Below are positions 28,792 to 38,505 of a stretch of 64,000 nucleotides of DNA, one piece after another. Origin of the DNA: Streptomyces kronopolitis (lineage in GTDB: Bacteria > Actinomycetota > Actinomycetes > Streptomycetales > Streptomycetaceae); contig NZ_BMND01000001.1 in the NCBI RefSeq assembly GCF_014646275.1, forward strand, positions 124,001-188,000. The letters are read 5' to 3'. The position numbers and the translations under genes are program-made. Within the stretch, counting starts at the first letter, position 1. Each line of letters starts with the position of its first letter. The notes beneath the pieces were generated by a model. That model did not search any database. It worked only from the letters and a program-made list of their open reading frames with translations, and was not told the origin of the DNA.

Positions 28792-29856
28792 TCACCTCGC
28801 CGGCACCGGGGCCGAGGTCCACGTGCCGAGGGCGATCTCGGCGGTGATGCCGGGCCCGAAGCCCGCCAGCAGGCCGCGCTGACCGTCGAGCGCCGAGTCC
28901 TCGTCGAACATCCGGCCCAGGGCGTCGAGCACCACCGCGCTGGCGATGTTGCCGTACTCGGTGAGCGTCGCGCGGCTGAAGCGGAACGCCTCCGGCGGCA
29001 CGTCCAGGAAGTGGCACAGGTCGTCCAGGATGCGCGGGCCGCCCGCGTGGACGATGTAGAAGTCCAGGTCGCCCGCGTTCCATTCGTGCTGCTCCGCCAT
29101 GGCGCGCAGGGCGGGGGCGAGCGGCTTCATGGTGCCGGGCACGCGCTTGTCCAACTGGAAGTGGAATCCCGTGGAGCGCACCGCGTAGGAGATCCAGTCC
29201 TCGGTGTTCGGGATCAGGTACGAGCCGTTGCGCTCCAGGCTGATGCCGGTGCCGCCGTTGCCCCGCACCACGGCCGCGGCGACCGCGTCCCCGAACAGCC
29301 CGTTGGACAGCAGCGATCCGACGCCCAGATCGGTGGGCTGGTAGCACAGCGAGCAGAACTCGCACGCCACGATCAGCACGTTCGCGTCCGGGTAGGCCTT
29401 GCAGTAGTCGTGCGCCCGGTTCACCGCGGCTCCGCCCGCGGCGCAGCCGAGTTGGGCGATCGGCATCTGCCGGGTCTCCGGCCGGAAGCCCAGGGTGTTG
29501 ATGAGCCAGGCGCTCAGCGCCGGCATCATGAACCCGGTGCACGAGACGTAGACGATCAGGTCGATCTGCTGTGGCTCCAGTTCGGCCTGGTCGAGTGCCG
29601 TGCGCACCACGGCGGGGACACGGGCCTTGGACTCCTGCTCGTACACCGCGTTGCGGGCGTCGAGACCCGGGTGCTTGAGCACCTTGTCGATCGGCTGGAT
29701 CAGATGCCGTTTGAGGACACCGGTGTGCTCGATGAGCCGGAGCACGAGTCTCAGCTGCGAGTGGTCCTTGTGCAGCCGTTGTGCGAGTTCGAGGGTGTCG
29801 TCCTGGGTGATGACGTATTCAGGGACCGCGATTGCAGGTTTGCACAGAACCGCCAT
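28792..29856 (-). CDS. rppA: Type III polyketide synthase, 1,3,6,8-tetrahydroxynaphthalene synthase
   Basis: Condenses five malonyl-CoA to 1,3,6,8-tetrahydroxynaphthalene, which oxidises to flaviolin and polymerises to a melanin-like pigment. 354 aa with the chalcone-synthase-type triad at the exact RppA positions: C138 (QLGCAAGG), H270 (YIVHAGGPR) and N303 (YGNIASAVV). C106 (VSCTGFMM), characteristic of THN synthases, and C168 are also present. ATG 29856 has GGAG with 8 nt spacing. The P450 gene upstream on the same strand (273-bp gap) is the expected partner. The gene is followed by its own terminator. Confidence 0.96.
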   Translation of the reverse strand: MAVLCKPAIAVPEYVITQDDTLELAQRLHKDHSQLRLVLRLIEHTGVLKRHLIQPIDKVLKHPGLDARNAVYEQESKARVPAVVRTALDQAELEPQQIDLIVYVSCTGFMMPALSAWLINTLGFRPETRQMPIAQLGCAAGGAAVNRAHDYCKAYPDANVLIVACEFCSLCYQPTDLGVGSLLSNGLFGDAVAAAVVRGNGGTGISLERNGSYLIPNTEDWISYAVRSTGFHFQLDKRVPGTMKPLAPALRAMAEQHEWNAGDLDFYIVHAGGPRILDDLCHFLDVPPEAFRFSRATLTEYGNIASAVVLDALGRMFDEDSALDGQRGLLAGFGPGITAEIALGTWTSAPVPAR

Positions 29857-30129
29857 GGGATGCACTCCTTGCAGACCAGGGACCGCCTTTTCGGAATTCC
29901 CCTCACGGATTGCGAGTCGTATTCGGCCGGTGAATCCGCCGCGGTGCCGTGCCCGGATCAAACGGGGCAGGGAAACCGCCGGCGGGCCCACGGGCCCGGG
30001 GTCGGCGACTCTTGAGGGAAAGGGCGGGCCAGTCGAAGAATGACCTCTCCCCGTGCAGATGGATCATCTTTCCGACTTGTAACCGTACGCCGGCCGGGTG
30101 AGTTCTGCATTCCGCTGCGCCGGCCGCGG

Positions 30130-31338
30130 TCACCAGGCGACCGGCAACTCCAGCGGATAGCGCCAGATCGAGGTCGTGTTCCAGCGCACCTCCTCGGCCG
30201 GCTTCGCCAGCCGCAGGTCCGGGAAGCGCTCCAGCAGGGCCGTGAGGGCGACTTCGAGCTCCGTGAAGGCCAGCGGGGCGCCCAGGCAGTGGTGCCCGCC
30301 CCAGCCGAACGTCATGTGGGACGGCTTGCCGTCACGCTCCAGATCCAGCTCGTCGGGCCGGTCGAACTTCCGCGGATCCCGGTTCGCCGTCAGATAGGAG
30401 ACGTGCACGATGTCCCCGGCACGGATCGTCACCCCGCTCAACTCCACGTCCTCGGTGGCGACCCGGGGGATGCCGACGCCCTTGCGGAACGGAATGAAGC
30501 GCAGCATCTCCTCCATGGCCTGCGGCAGCATCTCGGGCCGGGAGCGCAGCATGGCCAGCTCCGCGGGCCGGGTCAGCAGCGTGTAGGCGAGGTTGCCGAT
30601 CTCGTACGTGGTGGTGTCCTGGCCCGTGATGAGCAGCACCATCGCCATGACGGTGAGTTCCTGGTCATTGAGGATCTCGTCCCCGTCCCGCGCGGTGGCC
30701 AGCGCGCTGATCAGGTCGTCGCCCGGGTGCTGACGGCGCTTGGCGGTCAGTGTCTTGAAGTAGCCGCGCATGTCGGCCTTGGCCCGCACGGCCTTGTCCC
30801 GGTTGTCGAGGCTGACGTTCATCATGGTCCGGGCGTGCGCGCGCAACTGGCCGCGGTCGGCCTCGGGGATGTCCAGCACCTCGCAGATGGTGGTCAGCGG
30901 CAGCGGCGAGGCCAGGCTCTCCATGAGGTCCGCCGGCGAGCCGTGCGCGGTCATCCGGTCCAGCAGCTCGTCCACGACGTGCTGGGTGCCGGCCCGCATG
31001 CGCTCCACCTGGCGCGGCGCGAAGGCCTTGGAGACCAGGCTCCGCAGCCGGCTGCTGGCCGGCGGGTCCATCACGTTGATCGCCTCGTCCTGGACGATGG
31101 GCTCCGGCGTCATCCGGGGGAAGTCCCGGCCGATGACGCCGCTGCGGCTGAAGCGCCGGTCGGTGGTCACCGTGCGGACGTCCTCGTACTTGGTGACGAG
31201 CCACGCCTCGCCCTCGCCGTACGGCAGCCGGATACGGGCCACCGGTTCCTCCTGCAGCAGGCGCTTGAGCGTGGGGTCGAATTCAAGAGCCTCGGCATAG
31301 TCGAATGGGCAGTTCCAGACCTTGGCACCGGATTCCAT
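30130..31338 (-). CDS. Cytochrome P450 (402 aa), probably naphthoquinone/THN-coupling
   Basis: Soluble bacterial P450. The heme-binding loop FGWGGHHCLGAPLAFTE has the Cys ligand; the I-helix is LLITGQDTTTYEIG, with Thr at the oxygen-activating position; the K-helix ExxR is in EEMLRFIPFR. ATG 31338 has GGGAG with 6 nt spacing. Next to rppA it most likely couples flaviolin or THN units oxidatively, like biflaviolin synthase (CYP158A) or P450mel. Here the P450 precedes rppA, whereas rppA comes first in the best-known operon. No ferredoxin gene is adjacent. Confidence 0.94.
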   Translation of the reverse strand: MESGAKVWNCPFDYAEALEFDPTLKRLLQEEPVARIRLPYGEGEAWLVTKYEDVRTVTTDRRFSRSGVIGRDFPRMTPEPIVQDEAINVMDPPASSRLRSLVSKAFAPRQVERMRAGTQHVVDELLDRMTAHGSPADLMESLASPLPLTTICEVLDIPEADRGQLRAHARTMMNVSLDNRDKAVRAKADMRGYFKTLTAKRRQHPGDDLISALATARDGDEILNDQELTVMAMVLLITGQDTTTYEIGNLAYTLLTRPAELAMLRSRPEMLPQAMEEMLRFIPFRKGVGIPRVATEDVELSGVTIRAGDIVHVSYLTANRDPRKFDRPDELDLERDGKPSHMTFGWGGHHCLGAPLAFTELEVALTALLERFPDLRLAKPAEEVRWNTTSIWRYPLELPVAW

Positions 31339-31929
31339 AACGAACTCCCGACGTGAGGAGGGGGCGAGCGGATTCACCGCTTGCGCACAGAGCACAGGGC
31401 GCCGATGGGCGGCAGCACGCGGCCGCGGACAGAAAAGCGCCCGTTCATTCCAAGGATCGAAACACAGGGATGCCCCGGACGGCCCTTCCACGCGATCGGC
31501 CCAGCGGGCTCGGAAACGCGAGGTGTCCCGGCATTCCGGCGGCGCACCGCCCCGGCCGGGCGGCCGGACCGTTGGGCCAATCGGGTGGTGCCGGGGCGGG
31601 GCGACCGGTCGGTTTCCCGGCGGGCCGGTGTCGCCCAGGACGCCACCGGGCGCGCCGTGCCGCCCGCGCGGTCCGTACCGCCCGTGCGCCCCGATCCGCC
31701 CGCATCGACGCCCGGCGGCCCGGCCGGCGACCGTGCGCGGCGACGGCCCGGTGAACCGCGGGGGAAGTTCTGGCATCTCTTCGGGGGAATGGGTGTTCGG
31801 GCGGCGTGCGCTGCATAGCATGTGCAGCGTTGCCCTCGGCCCGGCAGGAGACTCGCCGGAGCCGTGGCGGTGATCCCTCTGCACCAGGCACGCGAGCGCG
31901 TGCCGCGAACGACCCCCGGGAGGCTGGGA
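31339..31929. other. Divergent intergenic region, P450/efeO
   Basis: 591 bp with promoters for both directions. The only clear structure is a palindrome at 31809-31829, listed separately. No gene is supported. No DtxR/IdeR-type iron box (TTAGGTTAGGCTAACCTAA) is seen. Confidence 0.5.
31809..31829. promoter_or_regulatory. Palindrome upstream of efeO (candidate operator)
   Basis: CGCTGCA at 31809-31815 and TGCAGCG at 31823-31829 form a perfect 7-bp inverted repeat with a 7-nt spacer, about 100 bp before the efeO start. The regulator is unknown; it is not an iron box of the DtxR type. Confidence 0.35.
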
Positions 31930-33144
31930 GTGCCACGATCCGGCCCCGCATGGCTGCGGTCCGCGCGCGCCCGGGGCATCGGCGGCGCACTCCTGGCCGG
32001 GGGAGTGCTGGCGACCGTGATCCTGGCCGGCGGCCCGGGGGACGCGGCGGGAGGCACCCGGACCGATGCGGACGGGCTGCCGCACACCGCCGTCGAGGTC
32101 TCGTCGAGCGGGTGCGGCCGCGGCTGGACCCACGCCCGCTCCGGGACGCAGGTCTTCGAGCTGCACAACACCTCCAGCGCCGCGGCCGAGGTCTACCTCA
32201 AGTCCCCGCGGACCGGGGAGGTCTACGGCGAGACCGAGGGGATCGGCCCCGGGACCACCCGTCGGCTCCGGGTCACCCTGGGGCGGGGTGCCTACGTCTT
32301 CATGTGCCTGCCGGACGACGCCGACGCGGTCACCGGGCCCACGGTCCGCATCGGCGGCGGCGGCCGACCGGGCCCGGCGGCCGCCCCGCTCACCCAGCAC
32401 GACCTGATTCCCCCGGCGCTGGAGTACCAGAAGTGGGTCGCCGGCGGCCTGGACGGCCTCGTCGGCCGGACCGGGACGCTGCGCGACGCCCTCGACCGCG
32501 GGGATCTCGCGGGGGCCCGGGAGGCCTGGCTGTCCGCGCACCTCGCCTACGAGCGGCTGGGCGCGGCGTACGGCACCTTCGGCGACGCGGACCAGAAGAT
32601 CAACGGCACCGGCGCCGGCCTGCCGCGCGGCGACCGCGACCCGGGGTTCACCGGCTTCCACCGCATCGAGTACGGGCTGTGGCACGGCGCCCCGGCCGCC
32701 TCCCTGCACGCTCCCGCCGGCGCCCTCCTCGCCACCGTCCGCACGCTCCGGGACGACTGGGCGCAGGAGCGGATGGACCCGGCGGACCTCGGCCTGCGGG
32801 CCCACGAAATCCTGGAGAACACCGTCGAGTTCGAGCTGACCGGGCGCACCGACTACGGCAGCGGCAGCAACCTCGCCACCGCGCGCGCCAACATCGACGG
32901 CACCCGCGCCGTCCTCAGCCGGCTGCACCCGCTGCTGGTCAGCCGCTACCCCGGGCTGCGGAAGCTGGACGACGACCTGGACCGCACCCGCCGGCTGCTC
33001 GACGGCTTCCGGCACGGCGGCCGGTGGACCCCGCCGGACCGGCTGGACCGGGCCCGGCGGGAGCAGGTCAACGCGGTGTTCGGGGACCTGGTGGAACGGC
33101 TGGCGTCGGTCGCGACGCTGTGCGACGCGCGGAGAACGGTGTGA
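31930..33144 (+). CDS. efeO: Iron-uptake periplasmic component EfeO, M75/imelysin domain (404 aa)
   Basis: Extracytoplasmic metal-binding lipoprotein or secreted protein of the EfeUOB ferrous-iron system. GTG 31930 has GGAGG with about 6 nt spacing. Signal/anchor region residues 15-45 ([20 protein letters not shown]). An N-terminal cupredoxin-like domain follows (about 55-140, with [18 protein letters not shown] and YVFMCLPDD), then the M75 domain (about 155-400) with [16 protein letters not shown] and [11 protein letters not shown], the imelysin-type metal motif. Coupled to efeB by a GTGA overlap. No efeU permease gene is adjacent. Confidence 0.93.
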   Translation: MPRSGPAWLRSARARGIGGALLAGGVLATVILAGGPGDAAGGTRTDADGLPHTAVEVSSSGCGRGWTHARSGTQVFELHNTSSAAAEVYLKSPRTGEVYGETEGIGPGTTRRLRVTLGRGAYVFMCLPDDADAVTGPTVRIGGGGRPGPAAAPLTQHDLIPPALEYQKWVAGGLDGLVGRTGTLRDALDRGDLAGAREAWLSAHLAYERLGAAYGTFGDADQKINGTGAGLPRGDRDPGFTGFHRIEYGLWHGAPAASLHAPAGALLATVRTLRDDWAQERMDPADLGLRAHEILENTVEFELTGRTDYGSGSNLATARANIDGTRAVLSRLHPLLVSRYPGLRKLDDDLDRTRRLLDGFRHGGRWTPPDRLDRARREQVNAVFGDLVERLASVATLCDARRTV

Positions 33145-34400
33145 CGGGCATGGACGGTGTCGGACGACGGGGATTCCTGCGGGGGGCGGCGCTGGCCGGT
33201 GCCGGTCTCGCGGCCGGCGGCACCGCGTCCGCCGCCGCCCCGCCGGCGACCGGCGGGCCGGTGACGCTGCCCGTGCCGGGGCTGCTGCCGGACTCCGCGC
33301 TCCCGGTCCCGTTCCACGGCACCCATCAGGCGTCGGTGACCGCCCCGCCCCGCCGGGTCACGGCGTTCACCGCGTTCGACGTGACCGCCGAGAACCGCCG
33401 CGAACTGGCCGATCTGCTACGGACCGTCACGGCCCGCGCCCGCTTCCTGACCGGCGGTGGTCAGCCGGCACCCGTCGGCATCACCGGCCCGCCCGCCGAC
33501 TCCGGCCTCCTGGGGCCGCAGGTCCCCGCCGGCGCGCTGTCGGTGACGGTCGGTGTGGGGGCGGCCCTCTTCGACGACCGGTTCGGGCTGCACGGCCGGG
33601 CGCCGCGCCGCCTGACCGCCATGCCCTCCTTCCCCGACGACGACCTGCGGCCCGAGTGGTGCCACGGCGACCTGAGCCTCCAGCTGTGCGCGGACGACAC
33701 GGACACCGTGCTGCACGCCCTGCGCGACCTCGCCCGGCACACCCGCGGCGGGATGCAGGTGCGCTGGCGGCTGGACGGCTTCACCTCGCCGCCCCGGCCG
33801 TCCGGGACGCCCCGCAACCTCCTGGGGTTCAAGGACGGGACGGCCAACCCCGATGCCGGCTCCGCCCGGGAGATGGACCGGCTGGTGTGGGTGGGGCGGG
33901 GCGCGGGCGAGCCGGACTGGGCGGTCGGCGGCAGCTACCAGGTGGTGCGGCTGATCCGCATGCTGGTGGAGTTCTGGGACCGGGTGTCGCTGACCGAACA
34001 GGAGCGGATGTTCGGCCGCGCCCGGGAGACCGGGGCGCCCCTGGACGGCGACGCCGAACACGACATCCCGCACTACCCCGCGGACCCCAAGGGCGATGTG
34101 ATCCCCCTGGACAGCCATATCCGGCTGGCCAATCCGCGCACCGCCGACACCGCCGGCCAGCGCCTGCTGCGCCGTGCCTACAACTACGACAACGGCACGG
34201 ACGGCAACGGCAACCTCGACATGGGCCTGCTGTTCTGCTGCTACCAGCAGGATCTGGCCCGCCAGTTCGAGACCGTGCAGCGCAGGCTGGCCGGCGAGCC
34301 GCTGACGGACTACATCAAGCCCTTCGGGGGCGGATACTTCTACGCGCTGCCCGGCGTCCGGGAGGAATCGGACTGGTTCGGCCGGGCGCTGCTGACATGA
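33141..34400 (+). CDS. efeB: Dyp-type heme peroxidase EfeB (419 aa)
   Basis: Exported heme peroxidase/deferrochelatase of the Efe system. The twin-arginine signal ([20 protein letters not shown]) exports it folded with heme. The Dyp signature GFKDGTANP (GxxDG, catalytic Asp) and the proximal-heme segment [11 protein letters not shown] with its His are present. Length is usual for Tat-exported Dyp enzymes. GTG 33141, with GGAG 6 nt upstream, overlaps the efeO stop; ATG 33150 is an alternative. With EfeO it would oxidise Fe(II) or recover heme iron outside the membrane. Confidence 0.94.
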   Translation: MTGMDGVGRRGFLRGAALAGAGLAAGGTASAAAPPATGGPVTLPVPGLLPDSALPVPFHGTHQASVTAPPRRVTAFTAFDVTAENRRELADLLRTVTARARFLTGGGQPAPVGITGPPADSGLLGPQVPAGALSVTVGVGAALFDDRFGLHGRAPRRLTAMPSFPDDDLRPEWCHGDLSLQLCADDTDTVLHALRDLARHTRGGMQVRWRLDGFTSPPRPSGTPRNLLGFKDGTANPDAGSAREMDRLVWVGRGAGEPDWAVGGSYQVVRLIRMLVEFWDRVSLTEQERMFGRARETGAPLDGDAEHDIPHYPADPKGDVIPLDSHIRLANPRTADTAGQRLLRRAYNYDNGTDGNGNLDMGLLFCCYQQDLARQFETVQRRLAGEPLTDYIKPFGGGYFYALPGVREESDWFGRALLT

Positions 34401-34421
34401 GCGGCGGAGGTCCGACCCGAA

Positions 34422-34488
34422 GGGTCAACACCGGGTCAAGTTTTGGCCTGGGTTACCTGACCCGGTGTTCACTCTCGGGTCATCATGA
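34422..34488. promoter_or_regulatory. PHO-box-like direct repeats and inverted repeat before the phospholipase gene
   Basis: Two 11-nt direct repeats (34422-34432 and 34433-34443, each starting GGGTCAA) are followed by a second tandem pair (34467-34477 starting GTTCACT, and 34478-34488 starting GGTCATC). The 11-nt spacing and GTTCA/GGTCA cores match Streptomyces PhoP boxes (GTTCACC units). AACACCGGGTCA (34427-34438) and its complement (34458-34469) also form a 12-bp inverted repeat that could terminate efeB. The downstream gene is a secreted phosphoesterase, a usual PhoP target. Confidence 0.55.
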
Positions 34489-34568
34489 CTCTGCCGCACC
34501 GCCGTCCGACCGGCAGAACATCCGGCCGTACCGCATCGATCACGTCCCTGCCCGGAGGGTGAAAAAGC

Positions 34569-36410
34569 ATGGCCAGTAGGGGAAAACGAGCAACGATCCG
34601 GAGCCTGGGGGCCCTCACGGGCGCCGCGGCCCTCGCGGCCCTGGGCGCGGGCGGACCCGCCTGGGCGGCGGCCGACCCGGCCGCCTCCTCCCGGACGGCC
34701 ACCCCCATCAAGCACGTGGTCGTGCTCTTCGACGAGAACATCTCGTTCGACCACTACTTCGCGACGTACCCGAAGGCCGCCAACACCGACGGCACCAAGT
34801 TCACGGCCTCGCCGCGCACTCCCCGGGACATCGACAACCTGCGCACCGCGGGGCTGCTCAAGCACAACCCCAACCAGTACGCCCCCAAGCGGCTCACCCC
34901 CGAGCAGGCCGTGACCTGCGACCAGACCCATGACTACGGGCCCGAGCAGTACGCGTACCACGGCGGCAAGGCCGACAAGTTCGTCGAGAACACCGACTCC
35001 GGCAAGTGCTCCGGCGGGCTCTACGGCGAGCCCGGCCTGGTGATGGACTACTACGACGGCAACACCGTCACCGGCATGTGGAACTACGCCCAGCACTACT
35101 CCCTCAACGACCGCTCCTTCAGCTCGGTCTACGGCCCCTCCTCGCCGGGCGCGATCAACCTGGTCTCCGGCCAGACGCACGGCATCATCTCCACGGACCC
35201 GTCCTCCAGCACGGAGCACCCCGAGAAGACCGACAAGCCCGATCCGCACACCGTGCAGTCGCCGGACGCCAACGGCGTCGGCACGATGGTCAAGGACCCG
35301 GACCCGGCCTACGACGACTGCTCCAACAAGGACCACACCGGCAAGGACACGCTCGCCGTGATGCAGGGGCGCAACATCGGCGATCTCCTCAACACCCGGC
35401 ACGTCAGCTGGGGTTGGTTCCAGGGCGGCTTCCGGCCCAGCACCGCGTGGGACGGCGAGTCGGGCCACTACGCCAAGTGCGGCGGCACCACCCACGCCAA
35501 CATCGGGGGAGCGCCGGTCGTCGACTACAGCCCGCACCACGCGCCGTTCCAGTACTACAAGTCGACGGCCAACCCGCACCACCTGCCGCCGAAGAGCGTC
35601 GACGAGGTCGGCCACGCCGGGCAGGCCAACCACAACTACGACCTGAGCGACTTCGACGCCGTGCTCAAGGCGGGCAAGCTGCCGGCCGTCAGCTTCCTCA
35701 AGGCCCCCGCCTACCAGGACGCGCACGCCGCCTACTCCGACCCGATCGACGAGCAGCACTTCGTGGTCAACCAGATCAACCGCATCCAGCAGTCCCCGCA
35801 GTGGAAGGACACCGCGGTCGTCATCGCCTATGACGACTCCGACGGCTGGTACGACCACGCCTACGCCAAGCCGCGCAACGGCTCCAAGGACACCAGCACC
35901 GGGTCCAACGGCAAGGCCACCGACAGCCCGGCCTGCCAGGCGGGCCCCGCGGCCGCCGGCGGCTACAAGGACCGCTGCGGCCCCGGCACCCGGCAGCCGC
36001 TGCTGGTGATCTCCCCGTACAGCAAGGTCAACAAGATCGACCACACCCCGACCGAGCAGACCTCGGTCATCAAGTTCATCGAGAACAACTGGCACACCGG
36101 GCGGATCGGCGACGCGTCCTTCGACGCCCGGGCGGGCTCGCTGAACGGCATGTTCGACTTCCGGCACCCGAACAACAAGCAGGTGCTCCTGCGCGCCGAC
36201 GGCTCGGTCAAGTCGGTGGGCCCAATCCGGCACGTGGCACCGGTCGCCACTTCGATCGACCCGGGCCCCAAGATGCAGGCCACCGCCGCGACGAGCGACT
36301 CCTCCGACTCCGAGCTGCTGCCGATCGGCATCGGCGCGGCCGCGGTGGCCGGCGGCGTCACCGCCACCATCCTGGTGCTGCGCCGCCGCAAGGAGCAGCG
36401 CACCGCCTGA
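34569..36410 (+). CDS. Secreted, membrane-anchored phospholipase C/acid-phosphatase-like esterase (613 aa)
   Basis: Exported phosphoesterase of the bacterial phospholipase C family, releasing phosphate from lipids or phosphomonoesters outside the cell. Signal peptide residues 1-34 (ending WAAADP). The catalytic domain opens with IKHVVVLFDENISFDHYFATYP, the family's metal/nucleophile motif, and has YGPSSPGAINLVSGQTHG and VVIAYDDSDGWYDH near the end. A C-terminal helix (LLPIGIGAAAVAGGVTATILVL) with RRRKEQR suggests anchoring. ATG 34569 has GGAGG upstream. PHO-box-like repeats lie 80-150 bp upstream, and a strong terminator follows. Confidence 0.92.
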   Translation: MASRGKRATIRSLGALTGAAALAALGAGGPAWAAADPAASSRTATPIKHVVVLFDENISFDHYFATYPKAANTDGTKFTASPRTPRDIDNLRTAGLLKHNPNQYAPKRLTPEQAVTCDQTHDYGPEQYAYHGGKADKFVENTDSGKCSGGLYGEPGLVMDYYDGNTVTGMWNYAQHYSLNDRSFSSVYGPSSPGAINLVSGQTHGIISTDPSSSTEHPEKTDKPDPHTVQSPDANGVGTMVKDPDPAYDDCSNKDHTGKDTLAVMQGRNIGDLLNTRHVSWGWFQGGFRPSTAWDGESGHYAKCGGTTHANIGGAPVVDYSPHHAPFQYYKSTANPHHLPPKSVDEVGHAGQANHNYDLSDFDAVLKAGKLPAVSFLKAPAYQDAHAAYSDPIDEQHFVVNQINRIQQSPQWKDTAVVIAYDDSDGWYDHAYAKPRNGSKDTSTGSNGKATDSPACQAGPAAAGGYKDRCGPGTRQPLLVISPYSKVNKIDHTPTEQTSVIKFIENNWHTGRIGDASFDARAGSLNGMFDFRHPNNKQVLLRADGSVKSVGPIRHVAPVATSIDPGPKMQATAATSDSSDSELLPIGIGAAAVAGGVTATILVLRRRKEQRTA

Positions 36411-36430
36411 CCTGACGGACCGGCGAACGG

Positions 36431-36475
36431 CCACGGCCCGGTGGCTCACCGAAACGGTGAGCCACCGGGCCGTGG
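36431..36475. terminator. Strong bidirectional terminator
   Basis: A perfect 21-bp inverted repeat (36431-36451 with 36455-36475) has an AAA loop between the phospholipase gene (plus) and the convergent VOC gene (minus). Confidence 0.9.
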
Positions 36476-36530
36476 CACTGCGGGGACGCGCTCGCCGCCA
36501 CGGGCCGTCACGCGCCGACGGCCCGGAGGG

Positions 36531-36935
36531 TCAGATCGCCTGCCCCATGGCGTGCCCCTCGCTCGCGGCCAGCACGAAGGGGTGGCCCGCGGGGTCCGAG
36601 TAGCGGCGGGCGTCGTACGGCCCGCGGTTCTCGCGGGTCTCCAGCGGCCGCGCGCCCAGGGCGACGGCCTCGCGCTCGGCCTCGTCCATGTCCTCCTGCG
36701 GGACGAGGAAGTGCAGATGCGCCTGCTGCGAGTCGTCGGGGCGGGGCCAACTCGGCGGTGCCGCGCCCGGGTCGCGCCGGATCGCGAGCTGGACCCGGCC
36801 GCCCGCGACGACCTCGATGTAGTCCGGGGTGTTCTCGATCCGGGCTTCCCCGCCGAGGAACTGTGCGTAGAAGTCCGCCAGCGGCGCGGGCTCCGTGCAA
36901 TCCAGTACCAGGACACTTGCCTTGTCCACGGCCAT
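36531..36935 (-). CDS. VOC (glyoxalase/bleomycin-resistance fold) protein (134 aa)
   Basis: Small protein of the vicinal oxygen chelate superfamily. Two beta-alpha-beta-beta-beta modules are visible: ASVLVLDCTEPAPLADFYAQFLGGEA in the first and AHLHFLVPQEDMDEAEREAVALGA with YSDPAGHPFVLA in the second. The Glu/His metal ligands of glyoxalase I are only partly obvious, so function is open (a detoxifying dioxygenase, a resistance protein or a binding protein). ATG 36935 has GGAGGGG with 6 nt spacing. Confidence 0.88.
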   Translation of the reverse strand: MAVDKASVLVLDCTEPAPLADFYAQFLGGEARIENTPDYIEVVAGGRVQLAIRRDPGAAPPSWPRPDDSQQAHLHFLVPQEDMDEAEREAVALGARPLETRENRGPYDARRYSDPAGHPFVLAASEGHAMGQAI

Positions 36936-37411
36936 GCGCTTCCCCTCCTCCGACGGGCCTGCGCCCGCCCTCCCCGGACCGGTTACCCCGTGTCGGCGCC
37001 GGCACTCCGCGCACCGGGACGGCACCCGCCCGCCGGCCCCGGCGCACCGGACGCCGTACTGCGGACGGCCGGGCAGGCGGGCCCGGCCGGGCCGCCCCGG
37101 CACCGCGTGGCCTGGCAGGCCCCCGTGCGAGGGGCCAGGATGGGGGCAGGAACGGACCTCGTCCCGCGCGGCGCCGACGATCATGATCAAGCCCGTCCGG
37201 TCAAGGGACTTACGGCAGGTCGGCGGCGGGTCGTTCGGTCCGGTCGCAGCGCCCATCGGCCCTTGGTGCGGGCCGGGGCATCGACCAGGCTCGGTAGCCG
37301 GGGCGGGCACCTCGCCCGACCCCGCGGGCAGCCGCCGAGGAGGAACACCGACAGACGCTCCCCCGCCCCCGTCGGTGCGGCCGGACCCCGGAGCGCGAAA
37401 GAAGGACAGCC
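36936..37411. other. Divergent intergenic region, VOC/universal stress
   Basis: 476 bp. It contains the GGGACTT box at 37205 listed separately. I see no supported gene here. Confidence 0.45.
37205..37216 (+). promoter_or_regulatory. GGGACTT box, DosR/OsdR-like (candidate)
   Basis: GGGACTTACGGC matches the first ten defined positions of the DosR/DevR consensus GGGACTTNNGGCCCT; the last bases diverge. It is about 200 bp upstream of a universal stress gene, a classic member of that hypoxia/NO regulon, and resembles the box at 1231-1240. Confidence 0.4.
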
Positions 37412-38308
37412 ATGGAGCCGGAAACCATCACCGCCGGGCTCGACGGCTCGCCGGAGAGCCTGGCGGCCGCGCACTGGGCGGCTGACGAGGCGGACCGGCG
37501 GCAGTCGGTGCTGCGGTTGCTCCATGCCTGGATCCTGCTGGCCGCCGAGGCGCCGGACACGCCGCCGGAGCGGGACCGGAACGCCGGCGCCCGGCAGCTC
37601 GTGCGCCGCGTCCGCGACGAGGTGCAGGAGAGGCACCCGGGGCTGCGGATCGTCGAGGACCTGGTGGGGGCCGAGGCCGAGGACGCGCTGCTGCGGGCGG
37701 CCGACGCCTCGCAGCTGCTGGTGCTCGGGTCGCGGGCCCTGGGCGTCTGGGAGAGCTATGTGCTCGGCGATGTGAGCCTGGACGTGGTGGGCCGGGCGCG
37801 GGGCCCGGTCGTCCTCGTCCGGGCCGGTGACCGGGCGGCGACACCCGGTCACGGCCGCGCGAGCGGCACGGCGCCCGCGCACGACGCACGGGTGGTCGTC
37901 GGACTCGGCCTGCACGTGCCCTGCGAGCGGCTGCTCGCCTTCGCCTTCGACGCCGCGGCGAGCCGCGGCCTGCCCCTCCAGGCCGTGCACGGACGCCCGC
38001 TGCCCCTGCACGCCTACACCCCCTGGGGACTCGACCCCGACGCCGAGAAGGAACTGACCAAGGAGGCGGAGGCCGAGATGAGCGAGGCCCTGCGCCCGTG
38101 GTGCAAGCGGTATCCCGGGGTGCTGGTCCAGCAGACCGTCCTCCCGGAGAGCCCGACCCGGGCCCTGGTCCAGACGGTCTTCGGGGCCGAACTCCTCGCC
38201 GTCGGCCGCCGGTTGCACCGTCCGCCGCTCGCACCGCGGGTCGGACCGGTGGCCCACGCGGCCCTCCACCACGTGGGCTGCCCGGTCGCCGTGGTCCCCG
38301 ATGACTGA
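37412..38308 (+). CDS. Universal stress protein, two tandem Usp domains (298 aa)
   Basis: Cytosolic stress protein. Domain 1 (about residues 4-140) has ITAGLDGSPESLAAAHWAADEA and the ATP-loop-like LVLGSRALGVWESYVLGDVS; domain 2 (about 155-298) begins VVVGLGLHVP and ends CPVAVVPDD. In domain 1 the G-x2-G-x9-G(S/T) motif is slightly altered (GSRALG, with Asp in GDVS); in domain 2 it is degenerate, so ATP binding may be limited to the first. Tandem Usp proteins with a nearby CBS protein are typical of the actinobacterial dormancy/hypoxia regulon. ATG 37412 begins MEPETITAGL. Confidence 0.93.
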   Translation: MEPETITAGLDGSPESLAAAHWAADEADRRQSVLRLLHAWILLAAEAPDTPPERDRNAGARQLVRRVRDEVQERHPGLRIVEDLVGAEAEDALLRAADASQLLVLGSRALGVWESYVLGDVSLDVVGRARGPVVLVRAGDRAATPGHGRASGTAPAHDARVVVGLGLHVPCERLLAFAFDAAASRGLPLQAVHGRPLPLHAYTPWGLDPDAEKELTKEAEAEMSEALRPWCKRYPGVLVQQTVLPESPTRALVQTVFGAELLAVGRRLHRPPLAPRVGPVAHAALHHVGCPVAVVPDD

Positions 38309-38505
38309 GCGCCGCGCGCGGCACCGGACCGCCGGCCCCGGCCCCGGCCCGGCCCCGCAAAGGGCCCCCGGGCCCCGTTGACCCACTCATGACGACCGGT
38401 GCGAGGCGGCCCCGTCCCTAGCGGGGCAGGCTCGCCGGCACCGGACTTCCCGCCCGCGGCGCCCTCGGAGGCGGCCCGGGCAGACACCGGAGGGACTTGC
38501 CGAAC

